DNA of 64,000 bases from Fodinisporobacter ferrooxydans (GTDB lineage: Bacteria > Bacillota > Bacilli > Tumebacillales > MYW30-H2), in the NCBI RefSeq assembly GCF_022818495.1, contig NZ_CP089291.1, positions 4,791,501-4,855,500 of the forward strand. Reading direction: 5' to 3'. The notes under the pieces were generated by a model, which worked only from the letters and a program-made list of their open reading frames with translations, made no database searches and was not told where the DNA came from. Of the stretch, positions 18,843-27,458 are shown in pieces. Both the position numbers and the translations under genes were made by a program. Numbering within the stretch: the stretch's first letter is position 1; each line of letters opens with the position of its first letter.

Positions 18843-19868
18843 TTAATATGCTTGACCATCATCTAAAGCTTTTTGAGCATTCGCTTTGGTATACAGTTGA
18901 TCATCACTTACTATTTGTGCTGGTAGAGATTCGCCAGCTAAGTATTTCTTAATAGCATCAAAAACAAGTGGACCAAACCGCGGATTGGTTTCAACATCTG
19001 CATATACCTGGCCTGATACAACATCTTTTACCACTTGCTTAATGCCATCAATGGATACAATTTTTACATCTTTACCAGGAGTTTTACCCGCAGCTTGTAT
19101 GGCAGAAATCGCTCCTAAAGCCATAGTATCATTTTCTGCATAAACTGCATTAATGTTCGGATTAGCTAATAACATTTGTTGCATGACATCTTGTGCTTTA
19201 GATTGAATAAAATTAGCCGGTTGTGTAGCCACAATTTTCATACCTGGATGTTTCTTCATGTAATCTGTAAATCCGTTTGTTCGTTGTGTAGTAACAAAAT
19301 CTCCAGAAGGCCCCGTTAAGACGGCAATATTAGCATTTCCTCCCGTTGCCTGAACAAGTCCATCTGCCGCTCTTTGCGCTTGCTTATAGAAGTCTGACCC
19401 CAAGAAAGTTACATAATCAACACCGGCTTTTCCGGAAGACATGCTATCGATAAGAAATACAGGAATATGATGAGATTTGGCAGCGTTTAAAGCAGGGGTC
19501 AATCCATTAAAACTCTCCGGTGTAATAATTAAAATGTTTACACCCTGTGCTATCATATCCTCCACATCAGATACTTGCTTAGAGACATCCCCCTGTGCAT
19601 TCGTAACAAATAACTTTTTAACACCCAATTTTTGAGCTTCACTCTTAATAGATTGTGTTTCAACCGCACGAAACGGATTAATTTCGCTCTGTGACTGTGA
19701 AAAACCAACGACCGCATTTTGAAGTGTAAGTTTGCTCGTAGTTCCACTTGATGTTGCGTTAGACTGAGTCGCCTGACTCCCACCAGTAGCACCACAGGCA
19801 ACGGTGAACATCGTCATTACTGGTATCAACATAAATGTAAATAATCTTTTAGTCTTATTCATTTCCAT
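18843..19868 (-). CDS. Sugar-binding lipoprotein, RbsB type (CUT2)
   Basis: 341 residues. The signal peptide MNKTKRLFTFMLIPVMTMF ends in the lipobox TVAC. The mature part is a type 1 periplasmic binding fold: VVGFSQSQSEINPFRAVETQSIKSEA, DVEDMIAQGVNILIITPES, VYAENDTMALGAISAIQAAG and KIVSIDG. This family binds monosaccharides such as ribose, galactose or related furanoses, which fits the catabolic genes upstream. First gene of the transport operon; a dyad and two CRE-like sites precede it. Start could be the ATG two codons further in. Confidence 0.92.
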   Translation of the reverse strand: MEMNKTKRLFTFMLIPVMTMFTVACGATGGSQATQSNATSSGTTSKLTLQNAVVGFSQSQSEINPFRAVETQSIKSEAQKLGVKKLFVTNAQGDVSKQVSDVEDMIAQGVNILIITPESFNGLTPALNAAKSHHIPVFLIDSMSSGKAGVDYVTFLGSDFYKQAQRAADGLVQATGGNANIAVLTGPSGDFVTTQRTNGFTDYMKKHPGMKIVATQPANFIQSKAQDVMQQMLLANPNINAVYAENDTMALGAISAIQAAGKTPGKDVKIVSIDGIKQVVKDVVSGQVYADVETNPRFGPLVFDAIKKYLAGESLPAQIVSDDQLYTKANAQKALDDGQAY

Positions 19869-19895
19869 ATTTCCCCTCTCTTTTTTCCATTAAAC

Positions 19896-19917
19896 TTGTA
19901 ATCTACCAAGATTACAA
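19896..19917 (-). promoter_or_regulatory. Perfect 9-bp dyad before the sugar-binding gene
   Basis: TTGTAATCT and AGATTACAA separated by ACCA, 28 nt upstream of the binding-protein start codon. Size and symmetry fit an operator for a dimeric repressor; it could also form an RNA hairpin in the 5' leader. It does not resemble the IclR-like boxes elsewhere in the block. Confidence 0.55.
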
Positions 19918-20437
19918 TAAATTTGACCACCTTAATTGTTGAATTGTATAGTAAGCGATTTCAGAGATCCTGAACACCACCTTTCATTATTCCCAAACTA
20001 CATTCTCACATGTCGGCTCAATTAGTCATTCGTTTTAGCACTATTGCAACCGATTTCAAAATTATTTAAGGCATAATCCCAGATAACACGTTGATTGTTT
20101 ATTAGTATAGGGGATTCTTCAAATTCTTGGCTTCGTGAAAATACAATTACTTAAAAACCAATGAATAAACAAATAATTACGCAAGCATCTGTCCTTGTAT
20201 ACGTTGTGAGGGCTAAGTCAAGTTAAACTCAACCCCACTACGCAACTTTAAATTCATTTAGTCAATACTGTCTAATACTTTAACTTCATCATGATCAGAC
20301 ACGTTCAAATTTGTATACCATAGTTACTGAAGTCCAAATCTTTTGCTACAAAGTCATCTTAGTGTAAATACCAGTTAAAATCTTTTCAGGTCTATTAAAG
20401 AATTATTACAAACAGTTATTTTAATTTCACATTAAAA
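19918..20437. other. Long AT-rich intergenic region with two CRE-like sites
   Basis: About 520 bp between the second SDR gene and the transport operon. AGTAAGCGATTTCA (19950-19963) and TGCAACCGATTTCA (20045-20058) each match the CRE consensus TGWAANCGNTNWCA at all but one position. The rest shows no open frame, RNA fold or terminator I can support. The size suggests an independent promoter for the transporter. Confidence 0.5.
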
Positions 20438-21220
20438 TTAGCTAAGAACATTTCCACCGTCAACGTTTACTGTTTGACCAGTCATATAGTCAGAATCCGG
20501 ACCACAAAGGAACGCAACAACATTCGCTACATCTTCGGGTTGTTCGATTCGTCCTAATGGAATTGCTGCAACAGCCTGACGTTTTGGCTCTCCTTCAGGC
20601 AATCCTCTTAATTTTGCAAATTTCTTATCGACTTCTACCCAAAATGGGGTATCTACTACGCCAGGAGCTACAGCATTTACATTGATTTTATGTGGTGCTA
20701 AAGCTAGTGCCGCTGACTGTGTAACACTAATCACTGCTGCTTTACTCATGCAATAGGACAATGCCATGTCTTCCCCTCGGCGTCCAGCCTGAGAAGCCAA
20801 GTTTACAATTTTGCCCGTACCTCGTTTCACCATATGTTCTGCTGCTGCCTGCAAAGCGAAGAATAATCCTTTTACATTTACATCAAATTGAAGATCCAAT
20901 TCTTGTTCGGTAATCTCAAAAATCGGATTAAAAATACCTACTCCAGCATTATTAACGAGACGGTCAATCTTTCCAAACTCGGCTATAACCTGATCAATTA
21001 CCGAACGTACTGCTTCTCGATCTCGTACATCTACTTGCAAACTCATTGATTTTTGCCCTAACTCGCGAATTTCTTTGGCGACCGCCGCAGCATTTTCTTC
21101 CTTAAGATCCAAAACCGCTACATCAGCACCATCCCGGGCGAGCCTTAAACTGATTGCCCGACCAATACCTTGACCCCCACCTGTTACAACTGCTACTTTT
21201 CCGCTTAATGGTTTACTCAT
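20438..21220 (-). CDS. Short-chain dehydrogenase, sorbitol/galactitol dehydrogenase-like
   Basis: 260 residues; ATG 21220 is chosen because GCGGAGG lies 8 nt before it. The Rossmann motif [10 protein letters not shown] is near 15, NNAGVG near 92, and the catalytic Ser with YCMSK tetrad near 155-160, then [15 protein letters not shown]. The block [15 protein letters not shown] and the [30 protein letters not shown] stretch resemble bacterial sorbitol/L-iditol dehydrogenases (SmoS type). It follows the aldehyde dehydrogenase gene in the same operon, so it may oxidise or reduce a hexitol or hexose feeding the pathway. Exact substrate unknown. Confidence 0.85.
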   Translation of the reverse strand: MSKPLSGKVAVVTGGGQGIGRAISLRLARDGADVAVLDLKEENAAAVAKEIRELGQKSMSLQVDVRDREAVRSVIDQVIAEFGKIDRLVNNAGVGIFNPIFEITEQELDLQFDVNVKGLFFALQAAAEHMVKRGTGKIVNLASQAGRRGEDMALSYCMSKAAVISVTQSAALALAPHKINVNAVAPGVVDTPFWVEVDKKFAKLRGLPEGEPKRQAVAAIPLGRIEQPEDVANVVAFLCGPDSDYMTGQTVNVDGGNVLS

Positions 21221-21345
21221 TGCCATATCCTCCGCTTCTAAATTCATGTTTTTTTCTAATTTAAACACTTCAAATTATTAGTAGATTTAATAATAATCGA
21301 ATTGATTTGCTAATATATTGACACTATTTATCATGCATCATGTAA

Positions 21346-22791
21346 TTATTGAATGTTGAGAGCATTCCGTAATACAACAGTTTTTACTTGCGTCATTTCC
21401 TCGAGTGTAATCGTTAAACCTTCACGACCAAGTCCACTCATCTTATATCCGCCAAACTGCGCTGCATCTGGGCGGTACAACCCAGATCCGTTTACGGATA
21501 TAACTCCTGATTGAATCCCAAATGATGCATTGATCGCGCGATTGATATTTTTCGTAAAGACGGAACCATTGAGTCCATAAATGGAGTTATTTGCAATTTG
21601 AATCGCTTCTTCATCTGTTGTGAAGCTGATAAGCGGAAAAACCGGTCCGAATATCTCCATATCCCTTGCTACTTCCATATCCGGTGTAACATTCCCCAAA
21701 ACTGTAGGTGAATAAAAGCATTGGCCAAATCGTTCGCCACCGTATAATACTTGTGCGCCTGCTTGAACGGTTTGTTCCACCTGTTGTTTGACAGTATTCG
21801 CAGCTTTTTCGGTAATTAATGGACCAACCTTGGTTGTTTGATCAAGTGGATTTCCCACAGTATATTCAGCAATAGCTTTCAACAATTTATGTGTAAATTC
21901 ATCCATTACAGATTGCTGAACAATCAAACGTTTATTTGCACAGCAACATTGACCGTTTGCCCATGTACGGCCAACTACAGCATGTTGCACTGCTTCATCG
22001 AGATCAGCATCGTCAAACACGATTAACGGGTCATTGCCACCTAATTCAAGAAATACTCGTGACAAATGTTTTGCGCCATTTTGTGCTACTTTAATACCAG
22101 TATTCGTACTTCCAGTGAAACTGATAAGATCAACTTTCGGACTGCCAGCTAGAATGTCACCAACCAGTTGACCATCACCCGTGATTACTTGCATCACGTT
22201 GCCTGGCACTCCAGCTTCATGCAGCAGCTCGGTTACTTTAATCACAGTCAAAGGCGCTTCTAATGCCGGCTTGATAATGACCGCATTTCCTGCAGCTAAC
22301 GCCGGAGCTACTTTGTGCGAAAAAAGGTCAATTGGAAAGTTGAAAGGCAAGATTCCGGCCAATACACCAATCGGCTCGTGACGAGTCAACAATACGTCGC
22401 GCTCGAGCCCTGCTTGAGAATCTAACGGTACTGTCTGTCCGTACAAGGACTTTACTTTTTCGGCAAAACCGCGGAACAAACGAGTTCCGGTATCAATTTC
22501 AAGCCCTGCCTGCTCAAGTGTTTTTCCTACTTCGCGACATAAAGTATCCGCTAACTCCGCACGATGTACTTGCAATAATTCAGAAAACCGGATTAAAATT
22601 TCCGATCGTTTATGTATCGGTGTTTTTGCCCAAACAACTTTACCTTTTTGCGCATGATCCAATGCCTCTTCAACATCTTCTGCCGAAGCTAATGGTACTG
22701 AATCAATAACTTCCATCGAAGCCGGGTTGTATACAGGTATTGTCTCTCCGTTACGCGCATCTCGATATTGGCCATTTATAATCATTTTCAA
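21346..22791 (-). CDS. Aldehyde dehydrogenase, candidate sugar aldehyde dehydrogenase
   Basis: 481-residue NAD(P)-dependent ALDH. The glycine motif FTGSTNTGIKVA is near 233, the catalytic Glu in FLELGGNDPLIV near 256, and the catalytic Cys within NGQCCCANKR near 288-290. TTG 22791 follows AAAGGTGATG; an ATG lies two codons on. It heads an operon with an SDR, is preceded by a CRE-like site and lies directly downstream of an IclR regulator. In agarolytic bacteria an ALDH oxidises 3,6-anhydro-L-galactose to the acid, and the presence of a cycloisomerase homologue in the same block makes that a reasonable hypothesis. Lactaldehyde or another hydroxy-aldehyde is the alternative. Confidence 0.85.
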   Translation of the reverse strand: MKMIINGQYRDARNGETIPVYNPASMEVIDSVPLASAEDVEEALDHAQKGKVVWAKTPIHKRSEILIRFSELLQVHRAELADTLCREVGKTLEQAGLEIDTGTRLFRGFAEKVKSLYGQTVPLDSQAGLERDVLLTRHEPIGVLAGILPFNFPIDLFSHKVAPALAAGNAVIIKPALEAPLTVIKVTELLHEAGVPGNVMQVITGDGQLVGDILAGSPKVDLISFTGSTNTGIKVAQNGAKHLSRVFLELGGNDPLIVFDDADLDEAVQHAVVGRTWANGQCCCANKRLIVQQSVMDEFTHKLLKAIAEYTVGNPLDQTTKVGPLITEKAANTVKQQVEQTVQAGAQVLYGGERFGQCFYSPTVLGNVTPDMEVARDMEIFGPVFPLISFTTDEEAIQIANNSIYGLNGSVFTKNINRAINASFGIQSGVISVNGSGLYRPDAAQFGGYKMSGLGREGLTITLEEMTQVKTVVLRNALNIQ

Positions 22792-22825
22792 AATGATTCA
22801 TCACCTTTCTTTTTTACGGTTCGAA

Positions 22826-22839
22826 AGACAACGCTTTCA
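22826..22839 (-). promoter_or_regulatory. CRE-like site before the aldehyde dehydrogenase gene
   Basis: On the minus strand TGAAAGCGTTGTCT, matching TGWAANCGNTNWCA at all but the last position, 35 nt upstream of the start. Suggests CcpA-mediated catabolite repression. Confidence 0.6.
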
Positions 22840-22912
22840 ATTTCCTTTAAAGTTAAATATAAAAATTGGTATGAATAGAATCTTTCACAGCAATACTCTT
22901 CGACTCTATTTA

Positions 22913-23716
22913 CTAAGTGCCATACACTCGCATGCTTGGAACAAATCCAAGTCGCCTGGATATATGCAAAGCTGCATCCTTTAGTTTCTGAACAAACGCC
23001 TTTTGATTCTCAAACATCCGAACGTTTGGCCCTGCGATACTAATTCCACCAATCGCCCGTCCAGTATAGTTGTAAATCGGGACAGCGAAACAAGTTAGTC
23101 CGATTTCCGTCTCTTCTCTATCTACAGCATACCCATTCAGTCGTACTCTGCTCAGTTCTTCATGAAACTCTCTGCGACTTGTTATTGTCCTCTCGGTAAA
23201 CTTAGACATTCCTTTTACATTCAGTATCTTATCGACTTCTTCCACTGAGAAACTTGAAAGAATTGCTTTCCCAAGACCAGTGCAATGAACAGGTTTTCTC
23301 ATTCCCAATTGAGCAGTTGTACGAATCGATCGTGTTCCTTCTGTTTTGTAGAGATATACAATTTCACCATTGTTATAAACTGCGAAAAAGGATGTTTCGC
23401 CTGTCGATAATGCCAAATCTGATAAATAAGGTTTCGCAACATCCACTGACTCTAGATTCATTAAACCGGATACTCCAATTTCAACCGCTCTCAAACCAAC
23501 TATGTACTTCTCATTTGCCGGATCGTATTCAACATAATCACGAGACTTTAAAGTTTCCATGAGACGGTGTACAGTACTTTTTGGCATATCCAACCGCTTA
23601 GCCAGTTCGGCTAACGCAATCCCCTCTTCGGTACTTGCCACCATTTCAAGAATGGAAAGAGTCTTATCGATTGCCGTATTTCGTTGACCATCTGGATTGT
23701 GGTCTTTAAACGTCAC
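22913..23716 (-). CDS. IclR-family transcriptional regulator 1
   Basis: 267 residues. The frame is open further upstream, but GTG 23716 sits 7 nt behind GGAGG and gives the right length. The N-terminal winged helix (TLSILEMVASTEEGIALAELAKRLDMPKSTVHRLMETL) is followed by the IclR effector domain with CTGLGKAILSSF, GLTCFAVPIYNYTGRAIGGISIAGP. It lies between the KDPG aldolase and ALDH genes. An IclR-type 15-mer (23813-23827) about 100 nt upstream matches sites before the cycloisomerase gene, so it probably regulates both. IclR proteins commonly sense keto-deoxy or aldonic acids such as KDG. Confidence 0.92.
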   Translation of the reverse strand: MTFKDHNPDGQRNTAIDKTLSILEMVASTEEGIALAELAKRLDMPKSTVHRLMETLKSRDYVEYDPANEKYIVGLRAVEIGVSGLMNLESVDVAKPYLSDLALSTGETSFFAVYNNGEIVYLYKTEGTRSIRTTAQLGMRKPVHCTGLGKAILSSFSVEEVDKILNVKGMSKFTERTITSRREFHEELSRVRLNGYAVDREETEIGLTCFAVPIYNYTGRAIGGISIAGPNVRMFENQKAFVQKLKDAALHISRRLGFVPSMRVYGT

Positions 23717-23812
23717 ACCATCACCTCCATACCTGTAGAATAATGAATAATAATCCAGTACAGCATTTAATCCAGAATAAAAAACCAATTTTTATTTTAT
23801 TTGATAATTTTT

Positions 23813-23827
23813 CGGGATATCATTCCG
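23813..23827 (-). promoter_or_regulatory. IclR-type operator, site C
   Basis: CGGGATATCATTCCG: 5-nt half-sites CGGGA and TTCCG with a 5-nt spacer, four of five pairs complementary. Same layout as 28721-28735. It lies in the 190-bp gap before regulator 1, consistent with autoregulation. Confidence 0.55.
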
Positions 23828-23907
23828 TTTTTATATTTATATATTATTTTTAATAGAACACTATGTCAATAGATCATTTTAAAAATTTTATTTGTTTTAC
23901 CAACTTT

Positions 23908-24579
23908 CTAAAGATTGCAATCATGCCAAATACGTAACCTCGCTGCTTGGACTGCATTAACAAATTGGATAGCTGTTTTTGTTATTTTATCAAAATTTGA
24001 ATCTTTTACCGCCTGTGAATCGATCAGCTTTCCACCGATTCCAACTGCAGCTACTCCTGCTTCTATAAATGAATCTACATTTTCCAGATTCACCCCGCCG
24101 GTCGGAATAATAGGTATATGCGAAAACGGTGCTTTAATATCTTTTATATACTTAACACCAAGACCACCGGCAGGAAAAACTTTAACAAGATCTGCTCCCC
24201 ATTCAACCGCAGTAATCATTTCGGTTGGTGTCATCACACCCGGTACCACTACTTTTCCGTAACGCAGCGTTGTTCTTATTACACCTTCATGTAGACTGGG
24301 ACAAAAAACAAAGTCAGCTCCATTATGAATCGCCATATACGCTGATTCACAATCGATAACCGTCCCGGCTCCAACAACGGCGTGATTCTCAAAACGTTTG
24401 GAAAGTCTATGAATGATTTCGAAAGCCAAAGGAGAATCTATAGTTACTTCAAGTGCGGTAACTCCCCCTTCAACCAGACTTTTTGCGATTTGATCAATTT
24501 TATCTGCTGGCATTCGGCGAATAACAGCAATAACTCCGCTTTCAACCATTTTTTGCAATAGTTTTACTTTGGGTAACAT
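23908..24579 (-). CDS. 2-dehydro-3-deoxy-phosphogluconate aldolase (KDPG aldolase)
   Basis: Class I aldolase, 223 residues, splitting KDPG (or KDPGal) into pyruvate and glyceraldehyde-3-phosphate. Family motifs: GVIAVIRRM, GGVTALEVTIDSPLA near 38 with the catalytic Glu, VGAGTV near 70, the Schiff-base Lys in LVKVFPAGGLGVKYIK near 133, and IPTGGVNLENV. It follows the KDG kinase gene by about 20 nt, and is the last step of the pathway encoded in this operon. Start ATG after AAAGGA. Confidence 0.94.
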   Translation of the reverse strand: MLPKVKLLQKMVESGVIAVIRRMPADKIDQIAKSLVEGGVTALEVTIDSPLAFEIIHRLSKRFENHAVVGAGTVIDCESAYMAIHNGADFVFCPSLHEGVIRTTLRYGKVVVPGVMTPTEMITAVEWGADLVKVFPAGGLGVKYIKDIKAPFSHIPIIPTGGVNLENVDSFIEAGVAAVGIGGKLIDSQAVKDSNFDKITKTAIQFVNAVQAARLRIWHDCNL

Positions 24580-24599
24580 ATTGAATTTCCTTTCTTCTA

Positions 24600-25544
24600 C
24601 TATCGAAATACCTCTTCATTTTTCAAGCCTGGATCTACCTGATCCCAATATGGATACCCTTCTACATCACCAGCTACAGTGAGTGCAAAAGCGCCTACCT
24701 TGTTGCCTAATGCGACAGCTTGCCGAAGAGACCATCCCCGTATGAGTCCTGATAAAAATCCAGCAGCAAACCCATCTCCAGCTCCTATTGGATCTACAAT
24801 TTGCTTAACTGGAGCAGCAGCAACATATTCCTCGTTATCAGATGTAGCGCAAAAAGCCCCCTTATCCCCAAGTTTAACTACAACTGCTTTGGCACCATTC
24901 TGCAAAAACGTTTCAGAAATCTTTTCAGGAATTCTTTCCCCCGTCATAATTTCACCTTCTTCAAGCCCTGGAAGAATAATGTCACATTGGCTCGCAATAT
25001 CCGTCAATACAGTTCCAGCTTCTTTTTTGGACCAAAGTTTTAATCGGATGTTAGGATCAAATACAATGATCAGACGATTCTTTTTTGCTAATTGAATTGC
25101 CCTATAAACGGAATCCCTACAAGAACTACTCAGAGCTGGGGTTATCCCTGTAAGATGCAAATATTTGGCCTGCGCTATATAATTCTCATCCAAGTCATGT
25201 TCTGTCATGAAACTGGCAGCTGAATTTTTGCGATAATAGTAAACTTTTGATTCTCTGCCTGCCTGCCGCTCTTTAAAAAACACGGCAGTCGGGTGATTTT
25301 TGTCAAAAATTACCCGAGAAGTATCAACTCCTTCCCCTCGTATGTAATTACGTACATACAATCCAAATTCATCATCACCCAATCTTCCGACCCATCCAAC
25401 TTGATGGCCTAATCGCGCCAAAGCAATCGCCACATTGGATTCCGCTCCACCAATCGCTTTTTCAAATCTTGTGACATAACGCAGCGGGCCTACGGATTCA
25501 GATGTAAAGAGCACCATAGTTTCGCCAAATGTAACGACATCCAA
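24600..25544 (-). CDS. kdgK: 2-dehydro-3-deoxygluconokinase (PfkB family)
   Basis: 314 residues counted from TTG 25544, which is 8 nt behind GGAG; a GTG three codons earlier almost touches that site. PfkB signatures: AIGGAESNVAIALARLGHQVGWVGRLGDDEFG near 30-60 and the C-terminal DPIGAGDGFAAGFLSGL near 250 with the catalytic Asp. It phosphorylates KDG to KDPG for the aldolase encoded next. The adjacent aldolase and KduD-like gene support KDG rather than ribose or fructose as substrate. Confidence 0.9.
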   Translation of the reverse strand: MDVVTFGETMVLFTSESVGPLRYVTRFEKAIGGAESNVAIALARLGHQVGWVGRLGDDEFGLYVRNYIRGEGVDTSRVIFDKNHPTAVFFKERQAGRESKVYYYRKNSAASFMTEHDLDENYIAQAKYLHLTGITPALSSSCRDSVYRAIQLAKKNRLIIVFDPNIRLKLWSKKEAGTVLTDIASQCDIILPGLEEGEIMTGERIPEKISETFLQNGAKAVVVKLGDKGAFCATSDNEEYVAAAPVKQIVDPIGAGDGFAAGFLSGLIRGWSLRQAVALGNKVGAFALTVAGDVEGYPYWDQVDPGLKNEEVFR

Positions 25545-25572
25545 TATTCTCACTCCATCTTTAGAAATCTAT

Positions 25573-26340
25573 CTATCTGGCAAGCCAACCTCCGTCAACT
25601 ACCACTATTTCTCCATTTATATAATTGGAGGCTTCTGATGCCAGAAAAACTACAAGACCTTTTAGATCTTCCGGTTTCCCCCATCTGCCTGCCGGGATGC
25701 GTGTTGAAATCGTCTCGAATCTTTCGGGATCGTTCCTTAAGGCTGTATTGTTATCTGTTGCAATATAGCCTGGAGCTATTGCGTTCACTTGTACTCCTTT
25801 ACTTGCCCATTCATTTGCAAGCGCCTTTGTTAATTGCCCGATAGCACCCTTGCTCGCTGCATAACCGGGCACCGTAATTCCGCCTTGAAACGTGAGAAGT
25901 GATGCAGTAAAGATAATTTTGCCCGAGCCTCGAGCTACCATATCTCTTCCAATTTCCCTGCTTAAGATAAACTGGGCGTCAATATTAACATTCATGACCT
26001 TATCCCAGTATTCATCTGGGTGTTCAGTTGCAGGTTTTCGTAAGATAGTGCCAGCGTTATTTACTAAAATATCAATCATTGGGTGCTTATCTTTTAATTC
26101 ATGAATCCATTCATAAAGTTTATTCCGATCCGAAAAATCACAGGAGTAACCTTTAAATTTACGTCCCAGTCTATTGATTTCTTTTTCAATTTCACTTTCA
26201 GGTTCTAAAGATGCACTAACTCCAATGATATCCGCACCAGCTTCCGCTAAAGCAAGCGCCATTGCTTTTCCGATACCACGTTTTGCTCCCGTGACTAGCG
26301 CAGCTTTTCCTTCGAGCTTAAACAAATCAAGTACACCCAT
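25573..26340 (-). CDS. SDR oxidoreductase, KduD-like (diketo-deoxy-hexonate reductase)
   Basis: 255 residues from ATG 26340, 8 nt after GGGAG; the upstream ATG lacks a site. It begins DLFKLEGKAALVTGAKRGIGKAMALALAEAGADI, has NNAGTILRKPATEHPDEYWDKVMNVN and catalytic YAASK near 155, then VNAIAPGYIATDN, all like KduD (2-dehydro-3-deoxy-D-gluconate 5-dehydrogenase). In the 3,6-anhydro-L-galactose route a reductase of this class turns 2,5-diketo-3-deoxy-L-galactonate into D-KDG, just before KdgK. No kduI accompanies it, which argues against pectin uronate breakdown. Confidence 0.82.
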   Translation of the reverse strand: MGVLDLFKLEGKAALVTGAKRGIGKAMALALAEAGADIIGVSASLEPESEIEKEINRLGRKFKGYSCDFSDRNKLYEWIHELKDKHPMIDILVNNAGTILRKPATEHPDEYWDKVMNVNIDAQFILSREIGRDMVARGSGKIIFTASLLTFQGGITVPGYAASKGAIGQLTKALANEWASKGVQVNAIAPGYIATDNNTALRNDPERFETISTRIPAGRWGKPEDLKGLVVFLASEASNYINGEIVVVDGGWLAR

Positions 26341-26409
26341 ATTCTTGTCTCCCATTTATTCAATTGAATTTTTTAGATTTTTCTAATTTACCAATACCAG
26401 TATCGGATT

Positions 26410-27429
26410 TTATCGGGAGCAGCTAAGTAAAATTTTCATAGCTTGGCCGCCGCTTTCCATTTGCTTAAAACCTTTTTCCAAGTCTTCTAATGGATAAATT
26501 TCAGAAATTACCCGATCTAATGGTAATTTTCCCGCCGCTGCTAACTGAATTGCTTTCTCAAAATCTTCTCGTTCATATACTCTTGCCCCTAACAGTTTTA
26601 ATTCTCTCCAAAAGAAACGATGCAGATCAACTTTAGGAGGTTGGCTAAAAATCGCTACAACCACAATTCTTCCTCTTGTACGTGGAAGCTGTGTCATAAC
26701 TTCAGCACCAGTTGCCGAGGAGGTTACCTCGAACACTACATCAGCACCTGTTCCTTGTGTTTGAAGATTCACATACTCTACAAGATCCTTCTCTTTAGGA
26801 TTTATCGTATCCATACCTAGTTCCTTCAGTAATTCCAAGCGGAAAGGATTAATTTCCGATACCAAAACCCTGGCACCCGCTTCTTTGGCAACCAATGCGA
26901 TAAGTGTTCCGATTGGGCCCCCACCAAGTACTACAGCGTACTCTCCTTTCTTCACATCTCCAATTCGAACATCATGGCAGGCTACTGCCAAGGGTTCTAT
27001 TAAAGCACCATGCTCCATTGGCAATTGATCCGGTATTGGGAAAACCGCAAATGCAGGCACAGTCCAATAGGTTTGAAAGGCTCCCGGTGTTTCAATTCCT
27101 AAAAATTTTAAATTTTTACAAATATGACTATGACCGGATAGACAAGCTTGACATTTTCCACAGGGATCTAACGGCATTACCGTTACACGATCTCCAACTG
27201 CAATATGCTTCACTTCTCCTCCCAGTGCATGAACTACTCCGGACATTTCATGACCCATAATCTGAGGAAACTTAACTCTTTTATCCATATGTCCAAGGTA
27301 TATATGTAAATCGGTTCCGCAAATTCCAGCATAGGAGACTTTTATTTGCACTTCATTATCTTCAGGCTCAATACAAGTGCACTCTCCTATACGGATCTTT
27401 TTATCTCCCTCATAAAAAGCCGCTTTCAT
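26410..27429 (-). CDS. Zinc alcohol dehydrogenase (MDR), candidate 5-dehydrogenase
   Basis: 339 residues, ATG after GTGGAGG. Catalytic zinc ligands Cys in AGICGTDLHIY near 37 and GHEMSG near 60; structural zinc set CGKCQACLSGHSHIC near 90-104; the Rossmann motif VVLGGGPIGTL near 170. It resembles threonine/butanediol/L-iditol dehydrogenases. Placed between the cycloisomerase and the KduD-like gene, it fits oxidation of 2-keto-3-deoxy-L-galactonate at C5 with NAD. That substrate is inferred from context only. Confidence 0.85.
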   Translation of the reverse strand: MKAAFYEGDKKIRIGECTCIEPEDNEVQIKVSYAGICGTDLHIYLGHMDKRVKFPQIMGHEMSGVVHALGGEVKHIAVGDRVTVMPLDPCGKCQACLSGHSHICKNLKFLGIETPGAFQTYWTVPAFAVFPIPDQLPMEHGALIEPLAVACHDVRIGDVKKGEYAVVLGGGPIGTLIALVAKEAGARVLVSEINPFRLELLKELGMDTINPKEKDLVEYVNLQTQGTGADVVFEVTSSATGAEVMTQLPRTRGRIVVVAIFSQPPKVDLHRFFWRELKLLGARVYEREDFEKAIQLAAAGKLPLDRVISEIYPLEDLEKGFKQMESGGQAMKILLSCSR

Positions 27430-27458
27430 TTAAAATTCCTCCACTTCAGAATCCTTTT

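Noticed and set aside
25573-26340. Pectin/uronate (kduI-kduD) pathway reading of the sugar block
   Set aside because: There is no kduI, uxaC or pectinase gene, and the presence of an ACI-like enzyme, ALDH and zinc ADH fits another entry route better.
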